DNA of 6,603 nt from Candidatus Moraniibacteriota bacterium (GTDB lineage: Bacteria > Patescibacteriota > Minisyncoccia > Moranbacterales > GCA-2747515): the NCBI GenBank assembly GCA_027039165.1, contig JALWEZ010000242.1:1-6603 (forward strand), read 5' to 3'. Below, one piece after another: positions 6,539 through 6,603 of this stretch (position 1 is the first letter of the stretch; the number at the start of each line of letters is the position of its first letter). The notes beneath the pieces were generated by a model that did no database searches, was not told where the DNA came from, and worked only from the letters and a program-made list of their open reading frames with translations. Made by a program: the position numbers and the translations under genes.

Positions 6539-6603
6539 TTTCCACAGAGATTTTGAGCAGCTATTGCTAGTAAGGGATGCTTATTAAAATATTATTATTA
6601 TTA
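6539..6603. other. Right-edge AT-rich segment, apparently non-coding
   Basis: This short stretch upstream of the possible small ORF and alaS ends in a run of ATT triplets (6591-6603) cut by the window edge. AGCA (6557-6560) and TGCT (6565-6568) could form a weak 4-bp hairpin. No T-box-like element or tRNA is visible, and no convincing promoter was found, although the segment is a plausible site for one. Confidence 0.3.

Noticed and set aside
1..6603. Recoded UGA (as Gly or Trp), as in some CPR lineages or mycoplasmas
   Set aside because: No conserved reading frame needs an in-frame TGA, and Trp is encoded by TGG where inspected. All stops are TAA, which is compatible with recoding but does not require it.

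Overview
This AT-rich window (roughly 30% G+C by eye) reads almost entirely from the minus strand. It carries seven confident genes, one of them cut by the left edge, plus a possible small ORF near the right edge. The best guess for the source is a Patescibacteria/CPR-type bacterium with a small genome. The reasons are an alanyl-tRNA synthetase that stops right after the editing domain, a divergent histidyl-tRNA synthetase, a membrane-anchored GILT/DsbA-like thiol protein, short intergenic gaps, TAA at every visible stop, and almost no Shine-Dalgarno sequences. The partial mltG gene implies a peptidoglycan wall, so a bacterium rather than an archaeon. The standard code fits, because no reading frame is broken by TGA. 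The lineage call is inference, since no 16S or marker search was possible.

In transcription order (right to left), the first unit is a possible 35-aa ORF (6431-6538), then alaS (4558-6429), then hisS (3065-4540). The gaps are 1 and 17 nt, so alaS and hisS are probably one translation operon. Right after the hisS stop codon lies a good sigma-70-like promoter (TTTACA, 17 nt, TATAAT). It drives a membrane-anchored thioredoxin-fold protein (1997-3004) that ends in a clear intrinsic terminator (1942-1968).

A second promoter (TTTAAA, 17 nt, TATAAT) begins the left-hand unit. It contains a 77-aa protein with a Cys-rich tail (1644-1877), a YjbQ/UPF0047 protein (1167-1607), a degenerate PCMT-like methyltransferase (577-1164) and the N-terminal 172 codons of the cell-wall lytic transglycosylase MltG (1-518). 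The YjbQ and PCMT-like genes are 2 nt apart and probably translationally coupled.

Functionally, the window combines aminoacylation of tRNA-Ala and tRNA-His, envelope thiol chemistry, cell-wall maturation and poorly understood small cytoplasmic proteins. No mobile element, CRISPR array, tRNA or rRNA was seen. The most unusual items are the Cys-tailed small protein, the erosion of the SAM motif in the PCMT-like protein, the GILT-like signature with a single active-site Cys, and the altered motif 3 and C-terminal extension of HisRS. I saw no convincing evidence of a wholly new multi-gene system.
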